Shown piece by piece: positions 10,749 through 21,147 of a stretch of 64,000 bases of DNA. The translations under genes and the position numbers were made by a program. This DNA comes from Physella acuta (Eukaryota > Mollusca > Gastropoda > Physidae). The notes beneath the pieces are model-generated. The model made no database searches, was not told where the DNA came from, and was given only the letters and a program-made list of their open reading frames with translations. Every line of letters starts with the position of its first letter. Position 1 is the stretch's first letter. The DNA lies in NCBI RefSeq assembly GCF_028476545.1, contig NW_026732770.1, forward strand, positions 138,579 to 202,578. Reading direction: 5' to 3'.

Positions 10749-10966
10749 TGGGCGTACCGAGGGGGGGGGGGGGGGGTGCGGACCGCACCGGGTGACACCA
10801 TTTAGGGGGGGGGGGGGGGTTAACACCAAGGCAAAAAAAAAGCAATGATAGTTCCACTTTGAAAAGTTGTTAATTAGAGTGTTAAATAGTCTTTTAAGAG
10901 AAAATTTGATAAATTCCAACAAGGGTGGAGAGGGGGGGGGGGCTGGTGGTGACACCATGACGTAAA
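10749..10966. repeat. G-run-rich hAT-like dispersed repeat
   Basis: Starts gggcgtaccgagggg, then gcggaccgcaccgggtgacaccattta, and ends gtgacaccatgacgtaaacctgct. Blocks are shared with 37003-37230, 52414-52688 and 59717-59885. The cgtagcgagg-type end is common in hAT MITEs. No target duplication was identified. Confidence 0.5.
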
Positions 10967-10999
10967 CCTGCTACTGATAGAGAAAACATGCTACATCAA

Positions 11000-11650
11000 C
11001 ACTTTAACTTTCTTCAAAAAAAAAATAAATAAATCACTCTGTCTAATGCCCCTTGATATAGATCCTTAGGCCCCCCTCCCCCTCATCGCCCTCTTCCCAC
11101 CCCTCTGCACGCAACTGAATGTTAATTTTGTTATACCAATACAAGTAGGGCTACATATACGACATCTACAACAAGAAAGTCAGGACTAGCGTTCATCAGG
11201 TCACTAACTGTCTACTACAGGCATCCCTCTGCTCACTAAAAGGACGTCTTCATCGGTCCGCATACAATAGAGTATCTTTTTACCTGTTTCCCAAATTTAC
11301 ATCCCATGTTAGGTCGGGGGCTGATTCGCATCCAACAATCTCCAGTCAGCTCAGGTCAAATGCCAGGCGACCGTACCCCACACAAAGGGGAGGTGTGACA
11401 CTGTTTTTGTATCGAATTACGGCCTTTCCCAGTTCAGGTGGGTGATAACTCACTAACATCAACCGTGGCCTCAGTTATAACAATCAACAACTTCGGCATT
11501 CGACCATTTAGTTTTTCCCTATTGAATTCAGCAACAATTTATTTAAGTTTACAAACTAATTAAGATAACAATGACAGTGCTGAAGCGCGGGGCCCCTTCA
11601 GGCGCGGGGCCTAGGGCGGCCGCCCCGTTTGCCACCCCCTAACGCCGGCT
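11000..11650. other. Sequence without recognised features
   Basis: No coding or RNA feature supported. 11580-11655 is GC-rich (ggggcctagggcggccgcc), resembling the end of a hAT-like repeat seen again at 61075. Confidence 0.45.
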
Positions 11651-12213
11651 CTGGGGTTAGTAAAATCATTGGTTAAAATACATGTTTTATTTACAATAGA
11701 GTTACATGACTAAAAACCATTGCGCGCCTAGCTACCGAACGTGATGACGCAGCCATTGAACGTGATGGCGCAGCTATTGAACGTGATGACGCGTGTGGTG
11801 TGGTTGGATAAAAATGCCTACTAATTCGGTCCAAATTTTAATTAATTCAAAATTTTTTTTGTGACCGAAGGAAAGGATATTTTTGAAAACTTTCTTCGGC
11901 AATATTGTTCTAAATTATGGCAGGAATAGATTGGTACATGTTTCAAGTCGCTAAGTGGTCTGGTGGCCGAGATATGGGCCAAAAACTGCATTTTTTCGAG
12001 GTTTGTTGGCTTTTCCGGGAAATCCATGAAAGAAACCCGGAATTTTTATGGCCTATGCTCATCCTCGTAACTTGCTTAATATAATTGCTTTTGGAACTAG
12101 TCATCGATATTGCTTCGTTGAGGAGGAGATACGACTTAAAGCTGCGGACACACATTCATCCATCCAGAAATGACGGGTTAATAAACGCAATTCTCCAGAA
12201 TGGAAATTGCGCT
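11650..12213 (-). repeat. AGCGCAATT-family element, copy 1 (minus)
   Basis: Reverse-complement match to 33432-34020. The outer end GGAAATTGCGCT (12202-12213) is the complement of the AGCGCAATTTCC end of the other copies. A three-unit 21-bp repeat (gaacgtgatgacgcagccatt) lies at 11738-11800. A ~70-residue frame at 11943-12155 is conserved between copies, but so is the DNA around it, so I do not call it a gene. Confidence 0.7.
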
Positions 12214-12990
12214 AAAAAATAGTTAGTGACGTTAAAAATCCGCTATACCTTTTTTTGTCAAAAATTGTGCGAGGGGGTGGGCGCTTTTTCACCGGCAAAA
12301 ACCGTACTGGATCGGTCTCTAGATAACTCTTTTAACACTTAGAAAAGAAATCAATTGTAATTAATAACGCGACTAGTTCTTTGTAAGATTCCTACGATTC
12401 TCTCAACTTCAACGTGAGAGATGAGATACTTTTACTTGATTGCATTACATCTTGGATCACTGCATTAAAGAGAACTAAGTATCACGGATTCTTGAATCGC
12501 TATCCGTTCAGTAAAATAGCAGACTATCGGAGCGGGTGGTGGAAAGCGATACTCTTTGCTAAAATTTTAAGAGAGAAGAAAATTAGTATATTGTACTGAA
12601 TTGATAATTTTTTAAATTCATTTTTTCATAACACTTTGGTCAACAGCCTACTACTATCGAAATTGTTCTAAAGACACGACCAAAAGTAGACCAAATAAGC
12701 TTGCACCTTCTACAAACTACACTCTAAAGCAGTGGTTCTTACCTTTTTGAAGGTACCGAACCCCCACCAGTTTCATATGCGCAATCACCGAACCCTTGTT
12801 AATAGTTGTATCGTCCACACTGACAAAATCCGATCGTGTATCATATGAATCGGCTGTGTGTCTTGAGCTCCGCGGAAGTCCCGAGACTGAATTACCAAAC
12901 CTCTCGGGTTCGTTGGAACCCACTGTTCTAAGCTCTTTTGATTTTCTTCTTTTCATTCGTTTCGGCTACGGGAGGCAGGGGATGGGGTAG
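12214..12990. other. Sequence without recognised features
   Basis: No supported gene. 12730-12920 shows ggttcttacctttttgaaggtaccgaaccccc and later gaaccc motifs, suggesting a decayed transposon end. Confidence 0.4.
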
Positions 12991-12992
12991 TG

Positions 12993-13075
12993 TCGAATTC
13001 ACAAATTATGAATTGTTGATAAGTAGAAAATTAAACAAAAAGATAGCGGCGTATGCTCGTCGCGGGTCAGCTCGT
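12993..13075 (+). repeat. Helitron H4 3' end, degenerate
   Basis: Matches the last ~80 bp of the H4 end (gtcgaattcacaaattatga ... gcggcgtat ... cgcgggtcagctc). The stem and CTAG are degraded here. Confidence 0.65.
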
Positions 13076-13339
13076 TATCATTAAACCGGTTATTACAGCT
13101 TCTTCAACAAGTACAATTAGTTCTGAATTTGTTGTTGACTATGTGCGATAAGGCAGCGCACATCTGATAAATCCAAGACTTCGAGCTGTTGTGTCCGTTG
13201 GATTCCACTTTGTTTCCTCTAGCTTGTTTTATTATACAATTAACAAGTTAACGAAATATATAATTTTTTGCTATTGTATGTCAATTGTATGACCTTAATC
13301 TAACAAACTTATAATCCAAGTTTGTACTACATCATAACA

Positions 13340-13784
13340 TGGTGAGGGGTGGAAACAGGCGTTGTGACTGAAATAGCAATGTAAACAGAAAGTGTTATTT
13401 CAACGCCAAGGGTAGACAAAGGTACAGAATATAGTCCAAGTTAAGACAGAACAGACAGACCAGACGGGTTCCGAACCTACCACTCCTCACGGCACCGAAT
13501 CGCCTCGCCTTCCATGCCTCAAGTCAGACGTGTAACCGATTCTGCCAATCAGCTCTACAAAAATAAAGCTTTCATGGCAGAGCACAATCACAACCTATGC
13601 ACGAAAGACGCGGGCTGGCGTGACCTTTGAACCGCGAATGGGACTGACCGTTAGCCTCAAACACAACAAGGACCATTATTCGACCACACAGGCGACACAA
13701 GTATAGGGACGACGATACAGACAAATAGTAGCTTCCTTAAATGGGTACCCTTGGCGTTGAAATAACACTTTCTGTTTACATTGC
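13340..13784. mobile_element. SINE-like element with inverted repeat arms
   Basis: Flanked by a 15-bp direct repeat (tactacatcataaca at 13325-13339 and 13785-13799), long enough to suggest LINE-type insertion. Near the edges lies a 41-bp perfect inverted repeat (13374-13414 and 13746-13786). The first ~70 bp recur, inverted, at 59497-59567. On the minus strand the centre has tRNA-promoter-like boxes: TTGGCAGAATCGG (A-like) and GGTTCGGAACC (B-like), wider apart than in a normal tRNA. It could be a SINE or a MITE that captured tRNA-like sequence. Confidence 0.6.
13445..13560 (-). ncRNA. tRNA-like region inside the SINE-like element
   Basis: The A-box-like and B-box-like motifs are about 80 bp apart on the minus strand. 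No clover-leaf with acceptor stem could be drawn, so this is a tRNA-derived remnant at best. Confidence 0.35.
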
Positions 13785-13901
13785 TACTACATCATAACAG
13801 AGACTGTTCAAAAGATAAAACATAAAAAGACTGTCCTAAACGAATTAGCACCTGCTACAATTTTTTTTTTCTGACATTACTAACCATCATTTTCTAAAGG
13901 A

Positions 13902-14137
13902 TCTTGCCTTGGGGCGACAGAACATGGGGGCCGGTTGGCCGAAAAGTCTACGATGATGGGGTCAAAACTGACCTCGACTGACCGGCGCCTTATATGAGCT
14001 ATAAATCGAAAAAAAATGTCCACGGAGGAACCTCTTCATAACTCCTGAGGTCGTAGACCGACCCTCGAGCGAATTAATTAAGCATTCAAATTCTCAATGT
14101 TTTCGAAAGCCTAAGCGAAGCTGGGCAGCATGCCTAG
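13902..14137 (+). mobile_element. Helitron family H1, 3' part
   Basis: Reverse complement of 17119-17360. Ends gaagctgggcagcatgcCTAGT. The 5' terminal bases are missing. Confidence 0.8.
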
Positions 14138-14139
14138 TA

Positions 14140-14560
14140 TTATTATAGTAACCATGATTCACTAAGAAGCTGAATTTTATAGTTTCTAGTGTAGTTCAAA
14201 ACAGGATCAACCATATTATGTTCCTACCCCTTGGCTGGTGGAAATATTTTGTTTTATGGAAGCGTTAGCTGAAAACAAAAAGTAAATAGTTTTCACCCAG
14301 GGCAAGGGACGTGGGCCACCTTCCATGTGCTGCCCCACGCATGCTTTCCTTGTTGGATTACACGGCCGTTTGTTTGATAAACGACTGGCTATGACGCTTA
14401 ATAACTAATTGTCAAAAACTTCTTTATAAACCACATTTTTTGCGTAAATTCTGTGATCTTTCTTTAAATTGCCTTGTTCAGTTCCTATGGCTTTCTCTTT
14501 GATTCTCTGAAATGACCTAGACCTTGAGAATGCTACAATAGCAGTGTTTCTTCCAGACTA
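14140..14560. other. Sequence without recognised features
   Basis: No feature supported. It ends at a fragment of the cttccag-type hAT repeat (14548-14640) with a G run. Confidence 0.45.
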
Positions 14561-14640
14561 TTTTCTCGGGGGGGGGGGGGGCAATTGAAATTTTCGGGGT
14601 GAGGAGGGGGCGGACTAAAATTTCCGGAAGGCGGACATTG
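14548..14640 (+). repeat. hAT MITE end (TTTCTTCCAG family), fragment
   Basis: gtttcttccagactattttc followed by a G run, as at 34873. Only one end is visible. Confidence 0.5.
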
Positions 14641-14988
14641 TTTTAAGTATCCACTAGACTACCCGTTATCTAGTTAGATAACTGAGAGTTTCGGGGGTCA
14701 CCTATAAATGACATCACGTCTGCCAGCACTTATCATCCCAAAATAACCACACCTCACATTCAAAAAGACGTTTTTTTATATTTTAAAAACTCTACTAAAC
14801 TCTACTTCACCTGCCCAGTGCCCCGCCAAGTCTCAGACATGTTTGTATTTAAAAAAAAAATTCCGACCGAGCATGGCTCTGACCACACTATCCCTTCATA
14901 TGCTGAGAACATAGAAACAGGTGAACTCTACTTCACCTACCCTGTGCCCCGCGAGGTCCTGATAGTCAACCTTATCATTCACATATAG

Positions 14989-15899
14989 CAGGGGTCAGCA
15001 ACCTTTTGAGAGGGAAGAGCCAAAAGTAACAATTTACAAAATTTTAAAGAGCCACTAACATTTTTATTAAAATGTTTGGTATTTGATTAGGATTAGGTAA
15101 ATAAGTTTAATTTTTGTATTTAAAATAAATAGCTATAAATATGAAATAATATCTATTCATATAAAAACATACAAATGTTTCGCACAAAACATATTAAATT
15201 ATTTTAGCTAGCTCTGCTATGATAAACTTAGTTATCAATTAATATAATTATAGGACTATCCCAATCCACCTTTGAAGCTCTTAACTTTTTTTTTTCTTTA
15301 CTGACATCACCGGCTCAGGAGGTGTCTCCCATTAGACAGGCAGGCCTCAAAACGGCAAACTCTGACTAACTGGCTTGAATATCGGTTTGATTACCGTGAA
15401 TCGGTCGCTTCTGTCCTTTGGTTCTCACCAGGCTTATCTTCCACCCCACATAGCCTAGGGTAAACTCGTACCCCACAGTCCAATACGTAGCTCAACCGTA
15501 GGAAGCTAACAACTAAAAAACTACGTCACTCAGGTCATATTAATGATTACTGACAGATAGGGAAATGCATTTTGAATAAAATAACATTCCCCACTTAAAG
15601 ATATTCGAAAAAGTCGGCACTCGAGAAGTGGCAAGTATTGCACTGCTGTGGGACTGGGTTTGGTGCCCAATCTGCAGTCAGCTGTCCGAATACTCTCTAA
15701 TTCCACCTATTCTCATTGTTCGCTGATTAGAGTTTTTATTATTTTTAAAGTTGTGTTTCTTTACAGTATATAATTTCTTATGGGTTTTGAAAATAAAATG
15801 ATACAATAATTTCTAATATTTGTGCATGGAACTTGAGAACCGCCACTTGACATCAAAAGAGCCGCATGCGGCTCGCGAGCCGCAAGTTGCCGACCCCTG
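14989..15899. mobile_element. Non-autonomous hAT element with intact 8-bp target duplication
   Basis: Inverted ends CAGGGGTCAGCAACC...GTTGCCGACCCCTG are flanked on both sides by acatatag (14981-14988 and 15900-15907), the 8-bp target duplication of hAT elements. The subterminal part (agagggaagagccaaaagt) also occurs at 45100. No transposase frame is present, so it would need help from a related transposase such as the one decayed at 45.5-45.8 kb. A tract around 15290-15520 is not shared with the 45-kb relative and may be a further insertion. Confidence 0.9.
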
Positions 15900-15909
15900 A
15901 CATATAGGC

Positions 15910-16320
15910 CTTAAGAAAAAGTAATTGAAAACATTGTTGTAAAAAAAAAGTCATTGTTCTAAACTTTTATAATTAATGTGGTTAATCCACCAATAAATAT
16001 ATCAATAAATTAATTAACGGCTTTAAATTAGTTTGTAATTAACAGTGTGTTTAAGAAAGAACAATATTTACTACAACCTATTTTACAGCTCTACACATAA
16101 TGCAGATTCTCCCCAATAACAAATAAAAAAAACAAACAAAAAATTGAGTTATCAAACGTCACTATTCCGTCAAAGTTTAGCCATTGTTCTAAAACTTTAA
16201 AATTAATGTGGTTAATCTACCTATGAATAAATCAATACATTAATTAATGTCTTTAAATAAATGTGTGATTAACAGTCTGTCTGCAAGAAAAAAAATTATT
16301 CTCTACCTACATACTATTTT
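15910..16320. repeat. Two diverged tandem copies of an AT-rich unit
   Basis: 15950-16130 and 16175-16320 are similar (cattgttctaaa-c-tttataattaatgtggttaat ... cattaattaa). Both end near tattttacagc. Nothing coding. Confidence 0.5.
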
Positions 16321-16392
16321 ACAGCCCCCCCCCCCCCCCCATATAGAGCAGTTTCCTTACAGTACCAAATCAGACAAACAAAAAATAAATAT

Positions 16393-16502
16393 TCAAACAT
16401 GTAAACAAACTTGAGTTTTAGTAGTATATAGATTTTCTATATAAATTCCATTTCGTTCGAGGGGGTAGCTCCCCTCCGAAGAGATGCCTGGAAGAAACTC
16501 TG
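16393..16502 (-). repeat. hAT MITE end (TTTCTTCCAG family) inserted in a Helitron helicase
   Basis: On the minus strand it starts CAGAGTTTCTTCCAGGCATC at 16502, then runs as in the complete MITE at 34873 (ccctccgaacgaaat ... tatagaaaa). It interrupts the helicase-coding sequence exactly after HGQLYVA. Confidence 0.75.
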
Positions 16503-16686
16503 CTACATAGAGTTGCCCATGACTAAAATCTGGTGAAGGCAAATACATGCCTACAGTATCCATAGTTTGTCCTTGGCTTTTATTTATCGTCATGACATAA
16601 GTAATTCTAAATGGAAACTGTTTCCTTGTTAACATGAAAGGAAGTTCGGGGTCACTAGGCGAAAGAATAAAACTCGGTATGAACAA
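16503..16686 (-). pseudogene. Helitron PIF1-like helicase, C-terminal fragment
   Basis: Encodes [18 protein letters not shown] and [15 protein letters not shown], the conserved motif V/VI region of PIF1 helicases as found in Helitrons. Family members normally continue with a short Ser-Arg-rich motif, but here a MITE follows and supplies a foreign 3' end to the 97-residue frame. Read on the minus strand, it lies in the correct order downstream of the helicase blocks at 24526-24122. The intervening 7.4 kb contains the 5.2-kb Gypsy-type insertion, so both may come from one old Helitron. That link is inference. Confidence 0.8.
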
Positions 16687-16998
16687 ATTACTTCTCTTAA
16701 TTATTATTTAAAAAAAAAATACATACTTAAGAATGACATAGTATAAAAAGGGAATTTATTTAAAATCAATACTATAAATAAAAATAAATAAATAAACATA
16801 GCACGAGAAGCCATTACACTTACAAAGCTTTTATATTTTATATTCTTTTGACCGGCTCGTGGTTAGGACGTATTACGGCAGACATAAAATGAAACAAAGA
16901 ATTTCAAAACAGACTAATGAGTCACTAATGCACTCACACACATAACATATTGATGTAATTTGTTTTAAGTGAAAAAAAAAAAAAACAACAAAGACACA

Positions 16999-17047
16999 GT
17001 GGCGGAACTAGAAAGAAAGGGCCACCCTGCAAAAAAAAATTTGGGCC

Positions 17048-17118
<71 letters not shown>
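16999..17118. repeat. hAT-like MITE left end and (TA)n
   Basis: cagtggcggaactagaaaga matches the complement of the end at 5889. It runs directly into a (TA)n tract (17050-17118). Confidence 0.55.
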
Positions 17119-17119
<1 letters not shown>

Positions 17120-17933
17120 TAGGCATGCTGCCCAGCTTCGCTTAGGCTTTCGAAAACATTGAGAATTTGAATGCTTAATTAATTCGCCCGAGGGTCGGTC
17201 TACGACCTCAGGAGTTATGAAGAGGTTCCTCCGTGGACATTTTTTTTCGATTTATAGCTCATATAAGGCGCCGGTCAGTCGAGGTCAGTTTTGACCCCAT
17301 CATCGTAGACTTTTCGGCCAACCGGCCCCCATGTTCTGTCGCCCCAAGGCAAGATCCTGCCAAATTTGAAGCGCCTGCGGCGCCGGGAAGTGCCCTATCG
17401 GGCACCCGACAACTTTGCTTTATATATTATAGAGATTAGCAAATTGCATAGATAAACAAAGATTTCAATAAAGTAATTAAGGCCTGAAATACTTTAGTAT
17501 AGAAATGTATTATTTGAATAGATTCTAGATCTAGGTAGGGTCTACATAAATTTTATGAGTTTAGGCCGGAAAAATTGTATTGTATACATTTCATAGTGTA
17601 CGTAGATCTAAATCAAAAATTTGAATGAAATAGTTCATTTCTTTTTATTCTAAACACGGCAGATGACGTCATTAGTTAATGTATAAGCAATAGTGACGTC
17701 ACAGTTTTATGCGTTCTTTTTCACATCTATTAATGCTTTTCCGGTTGCATAAATAAAATTGTTTTTCTACATTCGAATACGCCTTTATTTTTTATTTTTA
17801 TTCTTTAAATAAAATTGTGGTTATACATTTAAAACATCTAACATATTATTTTCAACAAAAGTCCGTATAAAGTTCTCCATATATCGCTGCCGTTTCTGAC
17901 GTGATGTCCGGCGAAAATATTTTGCGGACAGAC

Positions 17934-17966
<33 letters not shown>

Positions 17967-17994
17967 AGTGCGCACATTGGGCTTTTATATATTA

Positions 17995-17997
<3 letters not shown>
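17119..17997 (-). mobile_element. Helitron family H1, composite copy
   Basis: The minus-strand 3' end is gcatgcCTAG at 17122-17119, followed by T. One possible 5' end is TCTCTATAATATATAAA at 17435, preceded by A, giving a 317-bp unit with the A/T insertion rule fulfilled. A second 5'-like end, TCCTAATATATAAAAG, lies at 17997. The whole stretch recurs at 63033-63893 on the same strand. (GA)n at 17940-17967. No coding capacity. Confidence 0.8.

Positions 17998-18087
<90 letters not shown>
17998..18087. repeat. (TA)n microsatellite
   Basis: Pure TA run abutting the 5' end of the H1 Helitron. Confidence 0.97.
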
Positions 18088-18090
<3 letters not shown>

Positions 18091-18168
18091 GGACCCTATA
18101 TACGAATGTACGAAATACGTACATATAATACTCAATACGGGGTTGATCGAAATTCGAAAGATATTAAA

Positions 18169-18676
18169 TGTAACTAGGGTAGTTACCATACTATTGTAAG
18201 AACGTATTACAGTCTGATGCAACAGTTGCAGGACTGATAACGAACACCAGGCCGCTGCGCAGTTAATAGTTCTGATGCAACAAATGGTAATTATTACGTA
18301 TACGAGGGGATGATGGGAAGGCGACTGGTAGAGAGAGGGAGAACCCAGTTGGTTACTGAACGGTGTAGACGTGTGTGATTCGTGAGAATAGGAACGATGG
18401 ACACGTGCATTCTGTTATGTTAGGACTAGTGAGGACAGTGGGGGTCAGTTGGTTCATTGTATTCTTGTGGAACATTGGTGCATTGTTATGTGGAGCATTT
18501 CTATTGATTCGTGTAATAAAGAGATCAATGTAAACCTGCATTTCCGAGTATCTATATTGTGGTCGATGTTGTGTGCTGGTCAAAGGTAGCACGAGTAAAT
18601 ACACTCGGTAACATTTGGCGCTGTCAGCAGTGAAATCGGTAACATTTGGCACTACAAGTAAATAGACTCGGTAATA
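18169..18676 (+). repeat. 5' LTR, copy 2
   Basis: 508 bp, TGTAACTAGG...CGGTAATA. Preceded by taaa. Confidence 0.95.
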
Positions 18677-18850
18677 TTTGGCGTTGTCGAGCAGAAGAAT
18701 TCAACTAGACCAGCCGCTAGGGCACCCATAGTCAACCTAGTTAATAACTGTGTTTCGTGTGTGTGAATTCGAACATTCAGGAACAGGGAAAACTATTCTT
18801 ACATACACGGTAGGAAAGGTCTTTTTTTTACTAAAAGAATTAAAATTAGA

Positions 18851-19837
18851 ATGTCTAATCTGGACGAAAGGCCGACCCATATTGTGGTCCTGCCCAGAGA
18901 GTCCCACATCAACAAATTTTACGGGAACGGTGATCCAACCTTAACCAACAGGTTCAGTGAAGAGGTCAGGGCTGCCTGGGCCTCGAGATACATGTCACCA
19001 GAGGAAAGATTAAGATTGTTGATGGGCAGTATAGGAGAGACGGTTAGGGCAGAGGTCAAATGCCACGATAAAGCCCTCCAAACAGATCCAGATAAGGTGC
19101 TAGATCTAATTGTGAAGACCTTTGGGGAGAGACGGTCGGGATCGCAACTGCTATCTGGGTTCGTAGGCTTAAAGCAGAGAATGGCGGAGAGTGCGATGGA
19201 ATATTCACACCGAATGAACAGGGCCTTTGACGCGGTAAAGGGCAAAACACCCGACATTGATGTGCGCCTACTGAGGGACCATTTCATCGAAGGGCTAGCG
19301 ACCCCTATCTTAAGGAGAGATTTGAAGGAAGAGGTCTACAAGGACCCACAGTTGACCTTCCTTCAGGTCAGGAACTCAGCGATCCGCAGGTCCCAGGATG
19401 AGGACCAATCGATCTGTTCGGTAGACAAAGTCTCTGTGCCGGAACAGAAACAATCCCCACCCACAGGGACCGGCACGATGGAAACCATGATGGCTCAACT
19501 GTTGGCCCACCTGGATAAGGTTGACCAACGATTGGAGAGGTTAGAAAGCAGGTCAACAGCAGAGAATCAGGGCAAAAACGGGACAAAACATAGACAGGTT
19601 GGACAGCCGCGACCTGCTGGTCCATCACTCCAGTGGACAGCTGACGGTCGACCAATCTGCCTGTCCTGCTCACAACCCGGACATATGGCACGGTACTGTC
19701 AGGGGAAACGATCGCTCTCTGTAAGGCAGGTCAAGGCTACAGAGCGGCGAGGTTATGGCGTAAGAAACAAAAGGAAACAAACAATGAAAGAGTCTCAAAC
19801 AAGACTTGAAGAGAAATTATCAGATATTGAAAAATAA
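18851..19837 (+). CDS. gag-like part, copy 2
   Basis: Encodes the same 328 residues as 655-1641, including the CCHC knuckle at residues 270-283. See that entry. Confidence 0.88.
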   Translation: MSNLDERPTHIVVLPRESHINKFYGNGDPTLTNRFSEEVRAAWASRYMSPEERLRLLMGSIGETVRAEVKCHDKALQTDPDKVLDLIVKTFGERRSGSQLLSGFVGLKQRMAESAMEYSHRMNRAFDAVKGKTPDIDVRLLRDHFIEGLATPILRRDLKEEVYKDPQLTFLQVRNSAIRRSQDEDQSICSVDKVSVPEQKQSPPTGTGTMETMMAQLLAHLDKVDQRLERLESRSTAENQGKNGTKHRQVGQPRPAGPSLQWTADGRPICLSCSQPGHMARYCQGKRSLSVRQVKATERRGYGVRNKRKQTMKESQTRLEEKLSDIEK

Positions 19838-20181
19838 CTTCAAATTACACAGCAAAAATTAGATTTGAAGCTTTCTGAACTTCAGAATTGTGAAACTAAG
19901 CTAACAGATACTATAGCCTTAGTGGAAGAACTTAAGAATTCAAAAGACTTGTTAATAATAGAAAAAATGAACTGTGAAATGAACTTGGATGTTGAAAAGT
20001 TTCAAGTGAACAATTTGTTGGCAGAGAAAAATGATGATAAGGAGGAAATTGGTAGACTTAATAATGAGATCTCAATGTTAACCATGAAACGGGATAGGGA
20101 AAGTTCATGCAAATTAAAAGCACAGGAGAAATGTTCATCTTTAGAATGTCTGTTATCTGAAGAAGAAAATAAAATTGCAGC
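19766..20181 (+). other. Coiled-coil-coding segment, copy 2
   Basis: Identical to 1570-1985: AT-rich, K/E/L-rich heptads, of probable host origin. Confidence 0.65.
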
Positions 20182-20836
20182 TGTTAAAGAATGGAAACAG
20201 CCAACAACCACAGTAGAGGTCAGATCATTCTTGGGCTTTGCTTCCTATTATAGAAAATTTGTACCTGGTTTTGCAAAAATTGCCGCACCGTTGCATGACT
20301 TAGTAAACAAAATGACACAGAAACACAGTAAGGAGAAAAAGAAAGGTAAAACACAACTGATAGGTGAATTATGGACTGAGGAATGCCTGAACTCGTTTAA
20401 GCTACTGAAAAAGGCTTTGACAGAGGCGCCGATATTAGGATACGCAGACTTTGACAAACCATTTCGGCTAGAAATTGACGCCAGCTCTAAAGGTCTGGGA
20501 GCTGTACTATCACAACAACAGGAGCAAGGTTTCAGGGTTATTGTGTATGCCAGTCGAGCTCTGAAGGAATCAGAGAAGAACATGACAAATTACAGCGCCA
20601 TGAAACTAGAACTTTTGACATTGAAATGGGCTGTGACTGAAAAATTCAGGGACTATCTTTTAGGTGCTAAATGTGTGGTATACACTGACAATAACCCCCT
20701 GAGTCACCTACAGACAGCAAAGTTGGGATCCATCGAACAGCGAATTGGCACTCTTTGACCTAGAGATACAATATCGCTCGGGGCGGTCCAATGGCAATGC
20801 GGACGCTTTATCAAGGAATCCTTACGAGAGACCGGG
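20181..20836 (+). pseudogene. RT-connection and RNase H part, copy 2
   Basis: Same as 1985-2640. Confidence 0.85.
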
Positions 20837-21147
20837 CGATGAGGAAGAAACGCTGACAGGAATATGTGAGGTCAGAGCGTCAACAGATATCCCTCACGGG
20901 GTGCAAGTGATGCAAAACGGGCAGACTGCGGTGGAGCACATATCCACAGAGCCCCGTCATATGGACATCATTGATTTTAATTGCCTTAATCATAAAGAGA
21001 TAAGAAATGCCCAGAGAACGGATAGTGGGTTACAGCCGCTGTTGAAATACGTCCAGGAACAAAAATTCCCAAGAAGAAGGGTTTGGTCGGGAAACAAAGA
21101 AACTACTGAGTCAGTGGGACCGTCTCAGTATAAAGGATGGTGTTCTC

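Noticed and set aside
13445-13560. Functional tRNA gene
   Set aside because: A- and B-like boxes are too far apart and no clover-leaf could be drawn.
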